A stretch of DNA of 61,684 bases from Phycisphaerales bacterium (lineage in GTDB: Bacteria > Planctomycetota > Phycisphaerae > SM23-33). Every line of letters begins with the position of its first letter. Positions within the stretch are counted from its first letter, which is position 1. A model generated the notes under the pieces. That model ran no database searches and had not been told where the DNA came from. It saw only the letters and a program-made list of their open reading frames with translations. The position numbers and the translations under genes were made by a program. Where the stretch lies: the NCBI GenBank assembly GCA_018644725.1, contig JABGPZ010000108.1, positions 1 to 61,684 on the forward strand, given 5' to 3'. Shown here in pieces: positions 33,695-43,294 of this stretch.

Positions 33695-33729
33695 ACAAGC
33701 CTGTCCTCTCGCTTGCGAGAGGTCAGGAT
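33695..33729 (+). repeat. REP-like hairpin end A of second Y1 transposase
   Basis: ACAAGCCTGT at 33695-33704, then a perfect hairpin CCTCTCGC-TT-GCGAGAGG at 33705-33722, then TCAGGAT. The same order of parts recurs in inverse orientation at 34295-34330. Confidence 0.8.
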
Positions 33730-33746
33730 AAACACTGTGTCGAAAC

Positions 33747-34265
33747 TCAATACTGCCACACCCACGCACCTTCTTTTTGTGAGTGATTGAGGATATAGCG
33801 AAAAATGTGACGTTGATGATTTTGGTCTCTTGCGCGGATTGCTTTGCATCCGTTCGCCCAGAGTCTTCCCGGTTGTTGGTTTCGCACTGCGAACGATGCG
33901 GTTTGCTTCAGTCGACTCGTTAAGCGTTTTGCGACGTCTCTGTCATCTTCACATTCGACCAGAATGTGGCAGTGGGTTTTGGCAACGGCAATAGCAATAC
34001 AGCGCAAATTTGCTTTTTGGAGTGTTGCGAGCATGGCGTTTCCCATCGGTTTACGGAGTGGTTTCGGAAACAGGATTTCTTCTCCCGCGATGGATTTGCA
34101 GTAGTTTCGAAGTCCTGCGTGTTCTTCGGGAGGGGGCGGGTTTTTGTAGTCCCCAGTGGAGTGGATGCGATGATGACGGTTTCGGAACCCGCGTTCGTCG
34201 CCCGGGATCCATGTGTTCCGCGCAGTCAAAATCAAGTGCCACCATGCATCCCCGTTTTTGGGCAT
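33747..34265 (-). CDS. Y1-type REP-associated transposase, second family
   Basis: 172 residues. Weakly similar in layout to Y1 transposases: HUH motif H98-C-H100 in AVAKTHCHILVEC, a candidate nucleophile Tyr157 in IFRYILNH, and a basic GRLWANGCKAIR segment between. The N-terminus, PKNGDAWWHLILTARNTWIPGDERGFRNRHH, here noted in parts (WWHLILTARN, WIPGDERGF), is characteristic of a family I associate with planctomycete genomes. The ATG has GGAG 8 bases upstream. Hairpins of matching design flank both ends in inverse orientation. It differs from the RAYT at 9982 in both sequence and palindrome. Confidence 0.82.
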   Translation of the reverse strand: MPKNGDAWWHLILTARNTWIPGDERGFRNRHHRIHSTGDYKNPPPPEEHAGLRNYCKSIAGEEILFPKPLRKPMGNAMLATLQKANLRCIAIAVAKTHCHILVECEDDRDVAKRLTSRLKQTASFAVRNQQPGRLWANGCKAIRARDQNHQRHIFRYILNHSQKEGAWVWQY

Positions 34266-34294
34266 ATCAGACTCTCCGGGTTGTGTGGGGTTTG

Positions 34295-34330
34295 ATCCTG
34301 ATCTCTGCTTTTCGCAGAGAACAGGCTTGT
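34295..34330 (-). repeat. REP-like hairpin end B of second Y1 transposase
   Basis: Read on the minus strand: ACAAGCCTGT, then the hairpin TCTCTGC-gaaaa-GCAGAGA, then TCAGGAT. It matches end A in both conserved flanks (ACAAGCCTGT and TCAGGAT) while the stem differs by paired changes. Confidence 0.8.
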
Positions 34331-34348
34331 CTTATTCGCGGGTTTGTG

Positions 34349-34909
34349 TTAGAGGTGCTTATTTACTTTTTCGGTGAAATCGGGTCCGTAGAGCTCGTCG
34401 AGGATTTCGGCGATTCCGGCGTGGAGGGTTTTGCGCGGTTTCTTGAGGAGACGATTGCACGGGAATTGTTTCGCATCACCCATCACCGCGAGTTCGAGCG
34501 GTTTGGACTCGCTGAGACACAGCGGCCAAAGTGTACACGGCGCAGGTTTGGTGCGGTACGGCGGAAGGTCCAACTCCAAACACGCCGCGTGGAGCGAGCA
34601 ATACATACCTCGCCCGCGCGGGAACGCAAACACGCAGCGCCCCGTATCGGTCGATCCCAAAATCAGCGAATCGTCGTCCATCTCCTCGAAGAGTTCCACG
34701 TCCTCGTCCAGCAAATCGGGCTGATAGTTCGCCGCGTGCGACGACAGTCCGATCGCGCGAGACAGCTCCGCCTTGGTCAGGGGAATCTGATAGCAACTGC
34801 AACAGTTGCCCTGTCGGCCGCAGAGTTTCGGGTCGCAACTATGTTCAATCCGTGCGAGCATATCAACGTACACACGGATTCCGTCTATCGTAATAACTTT
34901 TTCTGTCAT
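34349..34909 (-). CDS. Cys-rich DUF3109 family protein
   Basis: 186 residues. Cysteines are spread in a CxxxxC-GNCCSC-type cluster (CDPKLCGRQGNCCSCYQIPL), then GRCVFAF, YCSLHAACLEL, PAPCTLWPLC and FPCNR. This pattern matches DUF3109 and the wider YkgJ-like zinc/iron-binding families; a metal site is likely. Its function is unknown. It begins 3 bases after comM ends and has no ribosome site of its own, so it is probably translated by coupling to comM. Confidence 0.8.
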   Translation of the reverse strand: MTEKVITIDGIRVYVDMLARIEHSCDPKLCGRQGNCCSCYQIPLTKAELSRAIGLSSHAANYQPDLLDEDVELFEEMDDDSLILGSTDTGRCVFAFPRGRGMYCSLHAACLELDLPPYRTKPAPCTLWPLCLSESKPLELAVMGDAKQFPCNRLLKKPRKTLHAGIAEILDELYGPDFTEKVNKHL

Positions 34910-34912
34910 CAG

Positions 34913-36442
34913 TTACAGCTCTCTGTCCAGCCGGCGATATTGGATCGCTTCGGCGATATGTTGAGGTTCGATGTCGGCCTTGGCGGCCATGTCCGCGATG
35001 GTCCGCGCGATGCGGAGAATCTTGTCGTGGGCGCGTGCAGACAGTCCCAGCTCGGTGATCGCCTGGAGGAGAACGCTCTCGCCCATCGCGTCGAGGGGGC
35101 AATATTTCCGGACTTCCGCCGGCGACATTTTCGCGTTGGTGGTGGTCGTGTCGGGCCCGAATCGCTCGCGCTGAATGGCTCGCACGCGCAGGACATCCGC
35201 GCGCATCTCTTCGCTGGAGAGGCCGGTCGCCTCGCCGCGGAGCTGCTTCCACGGCACGGGCGGGACCTCGACGTGGATATCGATGCGGTCGACGAGCGGC
35301 CCGGAGATCCGCGCGAGATAGCCGCGCACCTGGTTCGACGTGCACTTGCATTTGCGCTTCGGGTCGGTGTAATAGCCGCACGGGCACGGATTCATCGCGG
35401 CGACGAGCATGATGCTCGCGGGGAATTTCATCGTCGAGTGGACGCGCGGGATCGTGACGCTACCATCTTCGAGCGGTTGGCGGACCATCTCGAGCGTGGG
35501 GCGCGCGAACTCGGGAAATTCGTCGAGGAAAAGTACGCCGTGATGCGCGAGCGAAATTTCGCCGGGCTGGGGGATGATTCCGCCGCCGATGAGTGCAGCC
35601 GAGCTGGACGAGTGGTGGGGCGTGCGAACCGGCCGACGCGCCATGAGCGATTCGCCCGGCGCGAGCAATCCGCGTGCGGAATAAATCCGCGTCGTCTCCA
35701 GCGATTCGTCGATGCTCAGCGGCGGGAGGATTGTGGGGATGCGCTTGGCGAGCATCGATTTTCCGCTCCCGGGCGGGCCAATCATCAGCAGATTGTGGTG
35801 GCCGGCGGCGGTGATCACCAGCGCGCGTTTGGCCGTTTCTTGGCCGCGCACGTCGGAAAAATCAACATCGTAATTTGAGTGTTCCTGGAAGGTTGTGTTC
35901 AGGTCGATGCCGCACGGTTCCAGCGGCAATTCGCCAGAGAGAACGCCGATGGCATCGGAGAGGAAGCGGATCGGGATGACGTCGATGGCTTCCACGACGG
36001 CCGCTTCGGGTGCGTTGTCGGTGGGGAGAAGGATGCCGCGCTTGCCGAGTTTCTTCGCGAGCATCGCTGCGGCGAGCGCACCGCGCACCGGCCGAACTCG
36101 GCCATCGAGCGCGAGTTCGCCCAGCAGAAGATACTCCTCGGAACATTCGCTGCTGAATGCTTCGCCAGCGAGCAGGGCGGCGACGGCAATTGGCAAGTCC
36201 AGCGCGGCAGAGTCTTTACGGACATCCGCGGGCGCAAGGTTCACCGTGACCGCCGGGCCGGGCCAGCGATAGCCACAATTTCGGACGGCCGACTGGATGC
36301 GAGAAATGGACTCCTTGACGGCTGCATCGGCGAGGCCGACGAGCTTGAAATCGCCCAGGCCGCCCTTGGCGACATCGACCTCCACCTCGCAGACGCGCGC
36401 GTCGATTCCGCTCAAAATACTACTGTGCGTTCGTGCAATCAT
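34913..36442 (-). CDS. comM: ComM/YifB family Mg-chelatase-like AAA+ ATPase
   Basis: About 509 residues. N-terminal Lon-like/ChlI domain (SGIDARVCEVEVDVAKGG), then an AAA+ core with Walker A GPPGSGKSML, Walker B GVLFLDEFPEF and sensor region AAMNPCPCGYY, and a C-terminal helical lid (LSARAHDKILRIARTIADM). ComM helicases move branches during natural transformation and homologous exchange. The start at 36442 has GGAG 7 bases upstream. It is divergent from secA. Confidence 0.93.
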   Translation of the reverse strand: MIARTHSSILSGIDARVCEVEVDVAKGGLGDFKLVGLADAAVKESISRIQSAVRNCGYRWPGPAVTVNLAPADVRKDSAALDLPIAVAALLAGEAFSSECSEEYLLLGELALDGRVRPVRGALAAAMLAKKLGKRGILLPTDNAPEAAVVEAIDVIPIRFLSDAIGVLSGELPLEPCGIDLNTTFQEHSNYDVDFSDVRGQETAKRALVITAAGHHNLLMIGPPGSGKSMLAKRIPTILPPLSIDESLETTRIYSARGLLAPGESLMARRPVRTPHHSSSSAALIGGGIIPQPGEISLAHHGVLFLDEFPEFARPTLEMVRQPLEDGSVTIPRVHSTMKFPASIMLVAAMNPCPCGYYTDPKRKCKCTSNQVRGYLARISGPLVDRIDIHVEVPPVPWKQLRGEATGLSSEEMRADVLRVRAIQRERFGPDTTTTNAKMSPAEVRKYCPLDAMGESVLLQAITELGLSARAHDKILRIARTIADMAAKADIEPQHIAEAIQYRRLDREL

Positions 36443-36481
36443 AACCAGGCTCCGCAAAAGAATCGTTTGGGGTATGTTTGT

Positions 36482-36510
36482 ACAGTACCACTCTGAATGT
36501 TGGGTTGCAA
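36482..36510 (-). promoter_or_regulatory. Possible promoter of comM
   Basis: Minus strand: TTGCAA at 36510-36505, 17-base spacer, TACTGT at 36487-36482 (weak -10). Confidence 0.35.
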
Positions 36511-36560
36511 GGAAAAAACGGGACGCGGGAAATGAATGTTTGGGAAAGTGGCGCATTGCC

Positions 36561-36589
36561 TTGATTTCAGGGCGGAAAATGGAGATAAT
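36561..36589 (+). promoter_or_regulatory. Promoter of secA
   Basis: TTGATT at 36561-36566, 17-base spacer, GATAAT at 36584-36589. Predicted start near 36596 and a leader of about 55 bases. Confidence 0.6.
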
Positions 36590-36650
36590 ACACGGTTCCT
36601 ATATCAATCTCGACGACTTGACAGTCTTACCATAGAAACGGAAGAACACC

Positions 36651-39600
36651 ATGTTTGGATTAATCGGCAAAATTTTCACGAAGATGATGGGCGGCACGCG
36701 CAACGACCGCCTGGTTCGTTCTCGCATGGAGATCGTGGTTGGGCAGATCAACCCGCTCGAAGACGGAATCAAGGTCCTCAGCGACGAGCAACTTCTCGCG
36801 CAGAGTCTCGACCTTCGTGAACGGTGCTTGGGCGGTGAAAAGCGCAACGCGATTCTGCCCGAAGCCTATGCGATGATCCGCGAGGCCTCTCGCCGGGCAC
36901 GCAACCACCGCCAATACGACGTGCAGCTCGTGGCGGGGATGGTCCTCGACGAGGGCTGGATCGCCGAAGAGGCCACCGGCGAAGGCAAGACCATCGCTTG
37001 CTATCCCGCGATTTACATGGCCTGGTTGGCAGGGATGCACACCCACGTCGTGACGGTCAATGACTATCTCGTCGCGCGTGATGCCGAGTTCGCCCGTCCG
37101 GTGTTCGAGCTTCTCGGCGCGAAGGTGGGCTTTATCACCGCCGAGATGGAACCCTCCGAACGCAAGCCGCATTATGAATGCGCGATTACCTATGGCACGA
37201 ACAGCGAGTTCGGGTTTGACTATCTCCGCGACAACATGAAGCTGACCGTCGCCGAGCAAGTCCAAGGCCCGCTTGACTTTGCGATTGTTGATGAAGTCGA
37301 CAGCATTCTCATCGATGAAGCGCGTACGCCGCTGATTATTTCTGGCGGGGCGGCGGGCGATATCAATCGCTATCGCAAGGCCGATGGTGTGGCGCGCGAG
37401 TTGATCAAACGTCACCAGCCTTGGGCGCGCGCGGATAAATCCTGCCAGCAGCTCACCCGCGAGATCAAAATGCTCGGCGGGGAAATCAGCAAGGTTGGCC
37501 GGAGCAGTGACGAGGCCAAAGAACTCATCGCCAAGCTCGAAACACTCGAAGAAAAATTCGAAACCGCACAGCGCGATCGTGATTCCAAGCCGAAATACTA
37601 CGAAATCGAACTCGACCGCAAGGCCGTGAATCTGACCCACGACGGCATTGGCGAGGCACAGGACATCGCGGGCGTGGGCAGCTTCTATGTCGGCGCGAAT
37701 ATGGAATGGCCGCACCTGATGGACCAGTCGCTGCGCGCGCACCTCGTGTACGAACTCGATAAGGAATACGTCGTTCAGGACGGCATCGTGATCATCGTCG
37801 ATGAGTTCACCGGGCGTTTGATGCACGGCCGGCAGTGGTCCGACGGGTTGCACCAGGCCGTCGAAGCCAAGGAACGTGTCAACATCAAGGAAGAGACGCA
37901 AACCCTCGCGACGATCACGCTACAGAACTACTTCAAGCTCTATAAAAAACTCGCCGGGATGACCGGGACCGCGCTGACCGAAGCGGAAGAATTCATGAAG
38001 ATTTACCAGCTCGACGTGGTGGCCGTGCCGACGAACCTGCCCTGTCAGCGCGACGACCGGGTCGACCGGATTTACGCCTCGGAAGAGGCAAAATACCGCG
38101 CCATCGTCGAGGAAATCCACAGCCAGTCCGAGGCAGGCCGCCCGGTGCTGGTCGGGACCACGAGCATCGAGAAGAGTGAATATCTCTCGAACCTGCTCAA
38201 GCACGAATATGGCATTCAGCACGAAGTGCTCAACGGCCGCGCCGAAAACGCCGCGCGCGAAGCCGAGATCGTCGACAAGGCCGGGCATCAGCGCCCGCTC
38301 AAAGCCGGCAGCAATACAATGGTCGGCAACGTCACCATCGCAACCAATATGGCTGGCCGCGGGACCGACATCAAGCTTTCGCCCGAGGTCCTCGAAGCCG
38401 GCGGGCTGCATATCGTCGGGACCGAGCGCCACGAATCGCGCCGCATCGACAACCAGCTTCGAGGCCGCGCCGGTCGTCAGGGCGACGCCGGGTCCAGCCA
38501 GTTCTTCCTGTCACTGCGCGACGACCTGATGTCGATTTTCGCCAGCGAAATGATGCTCAAGATGCTCGCGCGTTTGGGCTTCACCGGCGATCAACACATC
38601 GAAAGCCGCATGCTCTCGCGCGGGGTGGAAAAGGCCCAGCGCAAGGTCGAAGAGCGCAACTTTGAAATTCGAAAAAGCCTGCTGGACTATGACGAGGTCA
38701 TGGACTTCCAGCGCAAGGCGTTCTACGAAATGCGTCAACGCGTGCTCGAAGGGCGCGAGCTGCGCACCTTGCTGGACGAGATGAACGAAGTCACGCTCGA
38801 GGAGAGCGTCTGGGACTATCTCGACGGGAACTATGAGCGCCGCTGCGTGGCCGAGTTCGCCCGCCAGCAGCTTCAGTGCCCCATCCCCGAAGAACGCGTC
38901 AAGCTCCGCGGCAACGATCTTCCCGCGCTCGAATATGAGCTGCGGGAATATGCCAAAGCCGACGCGCTCCAGACCATCAATATCACCCTCGGCGAGTATA
39001 TGGAAGAGGATATCGACCCGCGCGACTGGGACTATCGCGGGCTGAGCCAGTGGGCGATGAGCCGCTTTTCGGTGCAGTTGTCGCAGAACCAACTCCGAAA
39101 GATGGACTCTGCCGACATCGAAACGACGCTGTCCGAGGCCGCACTGGAACGCATCGATGCCATCGACCTGTCGGGTCTTGCGCCGATGCTCGAAGAGACC
39201 TATGCCCACGATGCGCTGTGCGATTGGGCGCGCGCGAAGTTCGACATCGACGTCACGGTCGAAGAACTCGGAAAAACGCCCGACGAAGCACTCTTGGCGC
39301 TTTCGGAGAAGGTGTCCGATGCCTATCGCAAGCGCGTGATCGAATATCCCTGTGAACACGCCGTGGAACAGACTGTCGCGTCTTCGGGCGTGGAAAATGT
39401 CTACGCGCTGGAATCGCTCGCGACGTGGGCGAACCGAAAATATGACGCGAACTGGACGGGCGAATCGCTCGCCGGCAAGTCGATGAAAGAGATTTTCAAC
39501 GACCTCGTCGGGCTTTCGGCGAAATGGAATGCCGAAGGGTATATTCAGGAATCGCTCCGCAAGGCTCTCGGCGAGACGCCTACAATGGAAGCGGTTTGCG

Positions 39601-40151
39601 AGCATCTCAACGAGCGCTACAACATTGATCTGACCATTGAGGAAGGCTCCGAGGTTCAACCGTTGGAGGTAGGCGAGAACGTCATCGCCGAATTCCTCCG
39701 TCGGGAAATGACCGAGCTTGAGCGCTATGTCCTGCTTCAGCTGTGCGATACGACCTGGAAAGATCACCTGCTGAACATGGACAACCTCAAAGGGTCGATT
39801 CACTTGCGCGGCTATGCCGAGCAGGATCCGAAGGTGGCCTTCAAGCGCGAAGGCAGCCGGATGTTCGACGAGATGCTCACGGGCATTCGCGAACGTGTGA
39901 CGGACATGATCTTCAAGGTCAGCCTGACTTCGTCGGCCGAAATGGAAAGCGTCTATCAGATTTCCAACCAGGTCCACGAGCAACTCTCGGGCTATGACCA
40001 CCTGACCCAGGACATGGCCGCCCAGCAGGAAGCGGGTGCCCAAGAGGCCGTCAAGCCGATCATCAACACGGGCGAAAAGGTCGGCCGAAATGATCCGTGC
40101 CCGTGCGGCAGCGGACGGAAATACAAAAAATGTTGCGGACAACATGAATAA
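36651..40151 (+). CDS. secA: Preprotein translocase ATPase SecA (enlarged)
   Basis: 1166 residues against about 830-900 in most bacteria. Walker A is TGEGKT at 109-114 and Walker B is [19 protein letters not shown]; the second helicase domain has GRGTDIKL and [19 protein letters not shown]. The C-terminus ends in the zinc tail [20 protein letters not shown]. The extra length lies in about residues 735-1000, within the helical scaffold/wing region. Four copies of an approximately 60-residue helical unit occur there, marked by [27 protein letters not shown] and the decayed VCEHLNERY. The insertion is in frame and the flanking SecA sequence ([19 protein letters not shown]) is normal. It drives protein export through SecYEG. 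Confidence 0.97.
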   Translation: MFGLIGKIFTKMMGGTRNDRLVRSRMEIVVGQINPLEDGIKVLSDEQLLAQSLDLRERCLGGEKRNAILPEAYAMIREASRRARNHRQYDVQLVAGMVLDEGWIAEEATGEGKTIACYPAIYMAWLAGMHTHVVTVNDYLVARDAEFARPVFELLGAKVGFITAEMEPSERKPHYECAITYGTNSEFGFDYLRDNMKLTVAEQVQGPLDFAIVDEVDSILIDEARTPLIISGGAAGDINRYRKADGVARELIKRHQPWARADKSCQQLTREIKMLGGEISKVGRSSDEAKELIAKLETLEEKFETAQRDRDSKPKYYEIELDRKAVNLTHDGIGEAQDIAGVGSFYVGANMEWPHLMDQSLRAHLVYELDKEYVVQDGIVIIVDEFTGRLMHGRQWSDGLHQAVEAKERVNIKEETQTLATITLQNYFKLYKKLAGMTGTALTEAEEFMKIYQLDVVAVPTNLPCQRDDRVDRIYASEEAKYRAIVEEIHSQSEAGRPVLVGTTSIEKSEYLSNLLKHEYGIQHEVLNGRAENAAREAEIVDKAGHQRPLKAGSNTMVGNVTIATNMAGRGTDIKLSPEVLEAGGLHIVGTERHESRRIDNQLRGRAGRQGDAGSSQFFLSLRDDLMSIFASEMMLKMLARLGFTGDQHIESRMLSRGVEKAQRKVEERNFEIRKSLLDYDEVMDFQRKAFYEMRQRVLEGRELRTLLDEMNEVTLEESVWDYLDGNYERRCVAEFARQQLQCPIPEERVKLRGNDLPALEYELREYAKADALQTINITLGEYMEEDIDPRDWDYRGLSQWAMSRFSVQLSQNQLRKMDSADIETTLSEAALERIDAIDLSGLAPMLEETYAHDALCDWARAKFDIDVTVEELGKTPDEALLALSEKVSDAYRKRVIEYPCEHAVEQTVASSGVENVYALESLATWANRKYDANWTGESLAGKSMKEIFNDLVGLSAKWNAEGYIQESLRKALGETPTMEAVCEHLNERYNIDLTIEEGSEVQPLEVGENVIAEFLRREMTELERYVLLQLCDTTWKDHLLNMDNLKGSIHLRGYAEQDPKVAFKREGSRMFDEMLTGIRERVTDMIFKVSLTSSAEMESVYQISNQVHEQLSGYDHLTQDMAAQQEAGAQEAVKPIINTGEKVGRNDPCPCGSGRKYKKCCGQHE

Positions 40152-40245
40152 TGATGCGTGGCATCGGTTGTGTTGAGACGCATGGAAAAATGCTGCGGAC
40201 AACATGAATAATGATGCTTGGCATCGGTTGTGTTGAGACGCCTAG
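40126..40245 (+). repeat. Tandem 60-bp duplication over the secA 3' end
   Basis: Two units with a 60-base period, 40126-40185 and 40186-40245, differ at only a few positions. Unit 1 contains the last secA codons and stop. Unit 2 repeats them in the same frame (ATGGAAAAATGCTGCGGAC...) followed by TAA, so it carries a non-coding copy of the SecA tail KCCGQHE. The unit leads straight into the ribosome site of the next gene. Confidence 0.85.
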
Positions 40246-40263
40246 ATGAATATGGAGAACTTC

Positions 40264-41994
40264 ATGGATGTGGTTCATGTTACGCACGAAGCGATAGAAA
40301 AGATTGGCGGCATCGGGACCGTCATTGAAGGCCTGTGCAGTGCCAAAGGCTATCAGGCACTCAGCGGGCGGACGGTGTTGTTTGGCCCGTATTGGGAGAT
40401 GGATCACCCCCTGGAACATTCGTTCGAGGGCGGGGAGATGCTCTATCACTCTCGCGAGAAGCGCGACGGGAAGTGGGGAGATGTGTTTGCGCCCATCGAG
40501 GCGGAGTTCGGCGTGGATGTGATCTATGGCCATCGGATATTGCGCGAGCCCTATGCCGGGGCCGAGGCCGAAGCGGAAGTGCTGTTGCTGGATGTGCGGG
40601 GGATGAACCCCGAGCCGGTGAACGCGGCCAAGGCAATTTTGTGGGAAACGTATGGAATTCCGTCCGACCGGCATGAGGCCGTCTGGGACTATGAACAGTT
40701 TGTGCGTCTGGGAGCGGCGGGACTTTCGGCGTTGCGGGCGATTGGCATTGCCGCCGGCGAAAAAACGGTGATTTTGGCCCACGAGTTTATGGGCATGCCC
40801 ACGGCGCTTTTGGCCAAGCAGGACGATCCCGAGACGATTCGCACGATTTTTTATGCCCACGAGGTCGCTTCGGTGCGCCCGGTGGTGGAGAAACATCCCG
40901 GACACGATACGATGTTCTATGCGGCGATGGAGGCCGCCACGGCGGAGGGCAAAACGCTGGCGGAGGTCTTTCCGGAAGTCGAAGATAATTTTAAGCATCC
41001 CCTTGTCGCGGCGAGTCACTATTGCGACGGGATTTTTGCGGTGGGGCACTATGTCCAAAAAGAACTGCACTTTCTCGATCCGACGTTCCCGTCCGATCGG
41101 ATCACGCTGTCGTACAATGCGCTGGCGTCGGAAGAATTGACCCCCGCCCAGCGCGAAAAAAGCGCGACTGCGTTGCGGGACTATTCCAAGCGGATTCTGG
41201 GCCTGTCGCCGACGTGGATTTTCACGCATGTGGCGCGCCCGGTCCTCAGCAAGGGCATCTGGCGCGATTTTGGCGTGTTGCACGAACTCGATGCGCGTCT
41301 CGGCGAGCGGGGCGAAACGGCGGTCTTCTACATACTCGGAACGCTCGGCGGGGTACGTTCCAAGGCCCAGGTCGAAGAGATGGCTGCCGCGTATGGCTGG
41401 CCCGCGAATCACGTCGAGGGCTATCCCGATGTCTGCAATGGCGAAGAGGGAATTTCGGTTCTCTGCGAAGCCTTTAACGCGTCGCATCACAACATTCGCG
41501 CTGTGCTGGTGAATCAGTGGGGCTGGTCGGCCAAGGCGCTCGGCGCGGCCGCCGGCGAGATGACCATTGAAGACCTGCGTGAAGGGGCCGACGTCGAATT
41601 CGGCATGAGCGTCTATGAACCCTTTGGAATCAGCCCGCTTGAGCCGCTGACCTATGGCGCGATTTGCGTCGTGTCCAATGTGTGTGGCTGCGTGGGACTG
41701 ATCGAAGCCTCCGGCGCGGAAACGGTCCCCAACGTGCTGATCGGTGATTTTTTGCTCCCCGAATCTGGAAAACCACTCCGCGAGTGCCTAGAATGCACCA
41801 CATCCGACAGGGATGCCGTGGAGGCTGTTGAGCTTGCGCGATTGGCAGGGGAGTTGGATCTTCGCCTGCCGCGAACCCAGGCGGACCGAGATGCGATTCT
41901 TTCTGCGGGCTATGCCTTGGCCCACCGGATGAATTGGGATACTCTTGTCGCCGAGCGAATCGCGCCGGCGTTGAAACGACTTTGGACGGAATAA
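40264..41994 (+). CDS. Glycogen/starch synthase-like GT-B glycosyltransferase
   Basis: About 576 residues. N-terminal EAIEKIGGIGTVIEGL holds the KxGG nucleotide-sugar loop of GT5/GT3-type glycogen synthases. The middle has FYAHEVASVRPVVEKHPGHD. The C-terminal half has GMSVYEPFGISPLEPLTYG, the usual E-x7-E sugar-nucleotide site. It would transfer glucose (or another sugar) to a growing glucan. The length and N-terminus differ from classical GlgA, so the donor is uncertain. The ATG at 40264 is preferred over one at 40246 because GGAG lies 7 bases in front. The Rrf2 gene follows in 12 bases. Confidence 0.82.
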   Translation: MDVVHVTHEAIEKIGGIGTVIEGLCSAKGYQALSGRTVLFGPYWEMDHPLEHSFEGGEMLYHSREKRDGKWGDVFAPIEAEFGVDVIYGHRILREPYAGAEAEAEVLLLDVRGMNPEPVNAAKAILWETYGIPSDRHEAVWDYEQFVRLGAAGLSALRAIGIAAGEKTVILAHEFMGMPTALLAKQDDPETIRTIFYAHEVASVRPVVEKHPGHDTMFYAAMEAATAEGKTLAEVFPEVEDNFKHPLVAASHYCDGIFAVGHYVQKELHFLDPTFPSDRITLSYNALASEELTPAQREKSATALRDYSKRILGLSPTWIFTHVARPVLSKGIWRDFGVLHELDARLGERGETAVFYILGTLGGVRSKAQVEEMAAAYGWPANHVEGYPDVCNGEEGISVLCEAFNASHHNIRAVLVNQWGWSAKALGAAAGEMTIEDLREGADVEFGMSVYEPFGISPLEPLTYGAICVVSNVCGCVGLIEASGAETVPNVLIGDFLLPESGKPLRECLECTTSDRDAVEAVELARLAGELDLRLPRTQADRDAILSAGYALAHRMNWDTLVAERIAPALKRLWTE

Positions 41995-42006
41995 GGAATT
42001 GATCTG

Positions 42007-42462
42007 ATGGCAATGACACTTTCTCCCGCTGCTGAATTGGCGATGCGCGCGTCGATAACCCTGGCCATTGAGTATGGCAATGGGCCGGTGCGGTTGTGTG
42101 ACATTTGCGCCGTGCGCGATATGCAGCGAGACTATACCGCCAAGGTGCTGGGCTATCTGTCCCGTGCGCGTTTGGTGATTCCGATTCGCGGAAAAAACGG
42201 AGGCTATCGCCTTGCCCGGGATCCGAAAGACATTACACTGCTGGACGTGATTGAAGCCGTGGAAGGCCCGTTTTCGTTGAATCTGTGTCAGAAGGAAAAC
42301 CCCGAGTGTGACCAGGCGCAGAAGTGTCCGGTGGGGGCGGTGTGGTCGGAGATTCAGGACTTTGCCGTCGCGAAACTTCGCGGAAAAACATTGGGAGAGT
42401 GTGTTGCCGGACTGGCGAAATTGATGCCGCTGAGCGACACGCCCATCGCCGAAGACGAGTAG
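42007..42462 (+). CDS. Rrf2-family transcriptional regulator, Fe-S type
   Basis: 151 residues. An N-terminal winged helix (LAMRASITLAIEYG... IPIRGKNGGYRLARDP) is followed by three cysteines, C94, C101 and C107 (LCQKENPECDQAQKCP), spaced as in IscR/NsrR-type Fe-S sensors. It probably senses NO, oxygen or cluster status. Its target may be its own operon or the flavodiiron genes; no operator was confirmed. It is 12 bases after the glycosyltransferase gene. Confidence 0.9.
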   Translation: MAMTLSPAAELAMRASITLAIEYGNGPVRLCDICAVRDMQRDYTAKVLGYLSRARLVIPIRGKNGGYRLARDPKDITLLDVIEAVEGPFSLNLCQKENPECDQAQKCPVGAVWSEIQDFAVAKLRGKTLGECVAGLAKLMPLSDTPIAEDE

Positions 42463-42464
42463 TC

Positions 42465-42830
42465 TCAGACAATACCGAGATAGTCCTTGGCATCTTCGAG
42501 TGTGTGGAATACCTGAATGTCATCACTGTGGGCTTCGATATTCATTTGGAAAAGTCGAGCGAGATTGAACAGCATTTTGGCGGGCGCGACGATGGCGCGA
42601 TGGGCTCCCATCCCCCAGGGGTTGGTTTTGGACAGATCATGGATGGTGCCCGCACAGATATCAATTTTTTCGACTCCGCGTAGGTCCACCAATTGGCGAT
42701 AGGTCAAGGGGTCAATCTGTTCTTCCATCAAGCGGTCGCGATGGGAAAGGACCTCCTGATCTGTCAGGACTCCTTCCGCCGTGGTATAAACCAGCTTTTG
42801 GTCGTGATCAATGGTATAGGTTACCGGCAT
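42465..42830 (-). CDS. SpoIIAA/STAS-like protein, paralog 1
   Basis: 121 residues. A single alpha/beta domain: TYTIDHDQKLVYTTAEGVLTD, LSHRDRL, YRQLVDLRGV, then NPWGMGAHRAIVAPAKMLFNLARLFQ and VFHTLEDAKDYLG. This matches the SpoIIAA-like (STAS fold) family. It has no clear phosphorylatable Ser at the classic site. It is a close paralog of the next gene (shared SHRxRL, LVDLxxVE, NPWGxGxxRAxVA and LExAKxxLG). Function is unknown. Confidence 0.75.
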   Translation of the reverse strand: MPVTYTIDHDQKLVYTTAEGVLTDQEVLSHRDRLMEEQIDPLTYRQLVDLRGVEKIDICAGTIHDLSKTNPWGMGAHRAIVAPAKMLFNLARLFQMNIEAHSDDIQVFHTLEDAKDYLGIV

Positions 42831-42863
42831 GATACCTCCAAGGGACTGGAAATCTTCTACCTA

Positions 42864-42891
42864 ATTGTAGCATCGAAGTCTATGAGACCAA
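42864..42891 (-). promoter_or_regulatory. Promoter of SpoIIAA-like paralog 1
   Basis: Minus strand: TTGGTC at 42891-42886, 16-base spacer, TACAAT at 42869-42864. Predicted start near 42857, 27 bases before the ATG. Confidence 0.55.
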
Positions 42892-42897
42892 ATTGGA

Positions 42898-43266
42898 TTA
42901 CTTCAGCCCCAACCACACTTTTGCCTCTTCGAGATTGTCGAAGACGTGAGTTTCGTCGCCTTGGTCTTCCAGGCTAAGCTGGATCATCCGGGATATTCCA
43001 AAGATAACCTTGCTCGATGCGACCATGGCGCGGCGAGACCCTTTTCCCCACGGATTGTTACGAACAATACTTTGAATGGTTTCCTGGGACAATTCGAGGC
43101 GTTCCACCTGAGTCAAATCCACCAGATGGTTGTATTGGGTGGGGTCAAGCAGGGGGTCACGGGCAAGGCGGTTACGGTGAGACAACACATCCGCATCCGT
43201 TAACGTGTCGGATCCGATGGAGAGTACGATTTTCTTCTCAACATCAATGGAATACTCAAGCGTCAT
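42898..43266 (-). CDS. SpoIIAA/STAS-like protein, paralog 2
   Basis: 122 residues, same fold and layout as its neighbour: EYSIDVEKKIVLSIGSDTLTD, LSHRNRLARD, YNHLVDLTQVERLEL, NPWGKGSRRAMVASSKVIFG and VFDNLEEAKVWLGLK. Perhaps half the positions match paralog 1 by eye. Its ATG follows its own promoter closely. Each copy has a separate promoter, so they may be expressed under different conditions. The family is often annotated as STAS/SpoIIAA-like without function. Confidence 0.75.
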   Translation of the reverse strand: MTLEYSIDVEKKIVLSIGSDTLTDADVLSHRNRLARDPLLDPTQYNHLVDLTQVERLELSQETIQSIVRNNPWGKGSRRAMVASSKVIFGISRMIQLSLEDQGDETHVFDNLEEAKVWLGLK

Positions 43267-43294
43267 GGTGCCCCGTTCGCTGTATGATAACTCC

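Noticed and set aside
36618-36623. A perfect TTGACA ahead of secA as its -35 box
   Set aside because: No -10 box is found 16-18 bases downstream; the TTGATT-17-GATAAT pair at 36561 is a better promoter.
38511-40205. A 564-codon minus-strand open frame
   Set aside because: Antisense to the SecA C-terminal half; its only order comes from mirroring secA codons.
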